Source: Glossina fuscipes | Lineage: Eukaryota > Arthropoda > Insecta > Diptera > Glossinidae | DNA length: 64,000 nucleotides | NCBI RefSeq assembly: GCF_014805625.2 | Contig: NW_023998434.1 | Coordinates: forward strand, 382,800-446,799 | Direction of reading: 5' to 3' | Notes under the pieces: model-generated | What the model was told of the DNA's origin: nothing | What the model saw: the letters and a program-made list of their open reading frames with translations, nothing else | Database searches by the model: none | Translations under genes and position numbers: made by a program | In this document: positions 61,203 through 64,000 of the stretch, one piece after another | Position numbering within the stretch: the stretch's first letter is position 1 | Layout of the letters: every line of letters begins with the position of its first letter

Positions 61203-61938
61203 ACAAATGAGAAAATCATATTCGGTGGGGGCCGTATCTCGCCCATCATACCCATCACAATGCTTTTCGCATTCTACTCTCAGAGTTCGCTTAGTTGTTA
61301 CCCATATCGCTGGTATTATTAGGAAAATATTAATCCATCAGGTCGCGGTGTCTATCATATTCATTTCAGAGCTAATCCATTCTTGGACAGATAATATATC
61401 CTCATTTGAGGAACGTATAAAATAGTTTTAAGCATTCTGGCTTGTTTGCCTTATGGTAAATAAGCTTAAATAACCTCAAGGATGGGAAAAAAAAATAAAA
61501 TTTAATTACTTGTAACTTTGCCGCGGTATGGCCGGTTCTTTCTATTTTTGACAGGCAAGGAGTAGAGTGCTTCGTAAAGTAAACGTGGAAAATTTTGGTC
61601 ATCTAACTTTAAAAATTTCCGAGTAACGTGAACAAAAGCAAAGATTTTTCCAGAAAAAAATGGAGCTGCGTTCAGTTTATGCTCCACTGTGCGCGTGCTT
61701 CTGCTCTAACCAATTTAGACCATTTTCAATATCAATCTGCGTGCAGGAGCTTCCAATGTTTCTACCATATTTGTAGTCGATATCCTAATTTTTGCCAACA
61801 ACACACACCGCACAGAAGACGGACAGACATGGCTCAATCAATTCAGAATTTCACGCTCATCACGAATATATATACATTTTATAGGATATCAGAAGTTTAC
61901 TTTTGGAAAAACACAAAAATCTTACAGTGCTGGGTATA
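61203..61938 (+). mobile_element. INE-1/DINE-1-like element, longest copy
   Basis: The 5' end AGAAAATCATATTCGGTGG, GGGCCGTATC and CATACCCATCACAATG matches copy 1 at 59281 and the copy at 20104. The 3' half has ACCAATTTAGACCATTTTCA, TCTGCGTGCAGGAGCTTCCA, ATGTTTCTACC and GTAGTCGATA, then ACGGACAGACATGGCTCAAT, TTCAGAATTTCACG and CGAATATATATACATTTTAT, ending GCTGGGTATAAAAAAAG. It is about 735 bp. This is the copy that has both a recognisable 5' and 3' end. Frames inside (up to 103 codons) are incidental. Confidence 0.82.
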
Positions 61939-62792
61939 AAAAAAGACAAAGGCTGCTTGTGACAGCAAAACTTAAAATAAAACAATACTGCGCCGTCAGG
62001 GATTTCCTTCTTTTAGTATTAAAAGAAGTTAAGAGATGTACATGGAGTTGGTCTTATTAAATCATTTATATGATAAGATGAAGAAATTCTACCCAACGTC
62101 GCTGGCTTGCTAGGAATGGATTGCACATGGATAGATTAATTTTTTTTTGCCAAAAAAAAAAAAAAAAAAAACAACAGCATAAAATTAATTAATTTAATAC
62201 GAAAGTTTAAATTCCAACTTGCTATATTATTTATACAATCGTACGCTCACATACAAATGCACAATTAAAGTTTCTCATTTATGTACATAGCTGTATACGT
62301 GTGAATATCTCTCGTTATGTTTGTGTACACTATTAAAAGCATCATATGTGCAGCCACATAAGGGTTATGCGTAATTCGTTATGTGCGAATATGTATATAT
62401 ATATATATATATATAGCTGCGTGTGTGTATGTGTGTGTAAGTAAAAATGCCGTTTAAAGGGTATATAACGATAAATAAAGTATTATAAATTTATTTTACA
62501 GATTTTATACATTTATGTAATTAATTTTTAAAATAATCACAAATACGTTACACAAACACAAACAAACAAATAGCCTCAGCGCGTTCGTAAGCAGTCAACA
62601 CCATGCATACCGCTTAAATACTTGTTACCACACTATTGCCACATATATTGATATACACGTACACATACATGTATACATTTATACATACATACTTGCATAT
62701 ATTTATAATATATATATATATAAACTTGTTGTTGATATATAAATATATATACCCATACATGAGCAGCGTTACGTCAACATACTGTTATGCAC

Positions 62793-62825
<33 letters not shown>

Positions 62826-64000
62826 TGTTTGTGTGCATGCACATGTTTGCTTGTGTATATGTAGAAACAGTTGCATAAACAATCACATAACGCTCTGACG
62901 ATCGTTATGGGGCATTAAACGCGCCTCAATATATTGTGACAATAATAAAATTATAATCACAATAAATACATATGCAGGCGAATAATATGAAAAATTTATT
63001 TTATTTAATCGGCTGTTCGAGTGGGTCGGTTTAAATATAATACGAAAGCTGGCTGAAAAGAATTAATGTGAGATTGATTTGCGCTTTTACCATAAATTTT
63101 TATCAGTCAGTTTATGCAAACATGCACACATATACAAACGTTCGCGCGAATAATCAGTGTAATCATCACGCAGTGTAATCAACAAAAAATTTACAATTAA
63201 TTAAATTTAAATAATTATATTTCTTTGTTTCTTGTTCGCAAAACCAACAATACACAATTTAAATGTTAATTTTAATTCAGATCACATTGCACGCGTTCAC
63301 TCATATATTTTTCTCTAATTTTAATGATTAAAATAAAGAGCATAAAGAATTTAAGTGCACTACTGTCAATGCCTAAACACATGCTTAAATGATATAATAA
63401 ACGGGTGCGCGAGCATGTATGCATGTGCATGTATGCATGTGCATGTGTATGTGTTGACGTGTGTGTGTGTATTGAGGCCATTTTGTTGTCTTTAAGAATT
63501 CATTGGACAATTTATCCTTTTTTTTTTTTGGTTTTTTTTGTTTTTGTCTCTTGGCCATCAGTGCAGCGTAATATGAGTAGTAGACAAATACAGCTTTGAC
63601 GACTGCACACATCCACCATTTTTCCTCTTTTAATAATGTACCGAGTAAGAAAACAAGAATAGAAAGAACACAGAAGACCAATCTAAAGTCAGTTCATTTT
63701 TGTTTTTTTTCTTAGATTTTCAGCCAACCAACCATCCGAAACACACAGAGATACTTATATCCAAGCGTTCTTCTACTCCATATAGCTGTTGTTGTTGTTG
63801 CTGTTTTTCTCTTTTCTTTTTTTTTTATTTTTTATTTTTTTTTTTTTATTAAAGCACAGTCGTCTGCATATATCCGTTAGTCAGTCAAGATGCGCAAAGA
63901 CAGCTAAGCAAACATCATCAACTTCTACAGTATGAACCATCGTTTCTACGTACGTATACATATGTTGCTTTTAACCTACATCTATACGCATACACATATA
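61939..64000. other. AT-rich non-coding stretch to the window end
   Basis: A T-run then an A-run of about 21 lies near 62140-62170. TA runs lie at 62398-62416 and about 62700-62830, TG/CATG units near 63405-63470, and T-runs near 63525 and 63830. A CGTTAGTCAGTCAAGATG sequence near 63876-63893 looks like a 5' leader, but its frame stops after five codons. No gene recognised. Confidence 0.5.

Noticed and set aside
63876..63915. ATG after a leader-like CGTTAGTCAGTCAAG near the window end
   Set aside because: The frame stops after five codons; no support for a start exon within the window.
1..64000. CRISPR arrays, bacterial operons or phage genes
   Set aside because: No spaced direct repeats of that kind, no ribosome-binding-site-led open frames, and the composition and repeats are clearly eukaryotic.

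Overview
This 64-kb window looks like AT-rich non-coding DNA from a higher (schizophoran) fly. The evidence is the base composition, the very high density of microsatellites, and several decayed elements that resemble the INE-1/DINE-1 (Helentron-type) family of Drosophila and muscoid flies: runs of the GACGGACAGACGG type followed by a tail that ends in GGTATAAAA. I cannot name the species. I found no intact host gene, no tRNA, no rRNA and no recognisable miRNA. Every long open frame is short (at most 185 codons) and is explained by low-complexity DNA or a transposon relic. The window is best read as a large intron or intergenic interval.

Layout: 1-8.3 kb is unremarkable AT-rich DNA with an A-rich block at 1.14-1.80 kb. 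8.3-12.9 kb carries a GA tract facing a TC tract, G-runs and trinucleotide repeats, and ends at a 10-base assembly gap (12985-12994). At 13.56-13.90 kb, on the minus strand, is a frameshifted fragment of a mariner transposase. 14.6-18.5 kb is a dense microsatellite field with an INE-like tail at 16.2-16.35 kb. An INE-like copy lies at 20.10-20.50 kb, a heavily decayed Tc1-like transposase at 21.62-22.30 kb (minus strand), and another INE-like copy at 23.69-24.08 kb. 24-35 kb is mostly plain AT-rich sequence with GA, TA and G tracts, plus a 20-bp perfect palindrome near 29.03 kb. At 35.75-36.11 kb there is a four-copy minisatellite with a period of about 84-93 bp. 43.2-44.5 kb is less AT-rich than its surroundings. 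At 53.03-53.68 kb there is a higher-order tandem repeat built from GGTAGA-like hexamers. At 59.2-60.23 kb two INE-like copies lie head to tail, and a longer copy follows at 61.20-61.94 kb.

Nothing here behaves as an operon or pathway. The most informative content is the repeat biology: the same-strand INE-like copies, the tandem pair with matching downstream sequence, the two minisatellites, and the two unrelated IS630/Tc1/mariner transposase fossils. Putative exons and regulatory blocks are listed at low confidence with the reasons for doubt.
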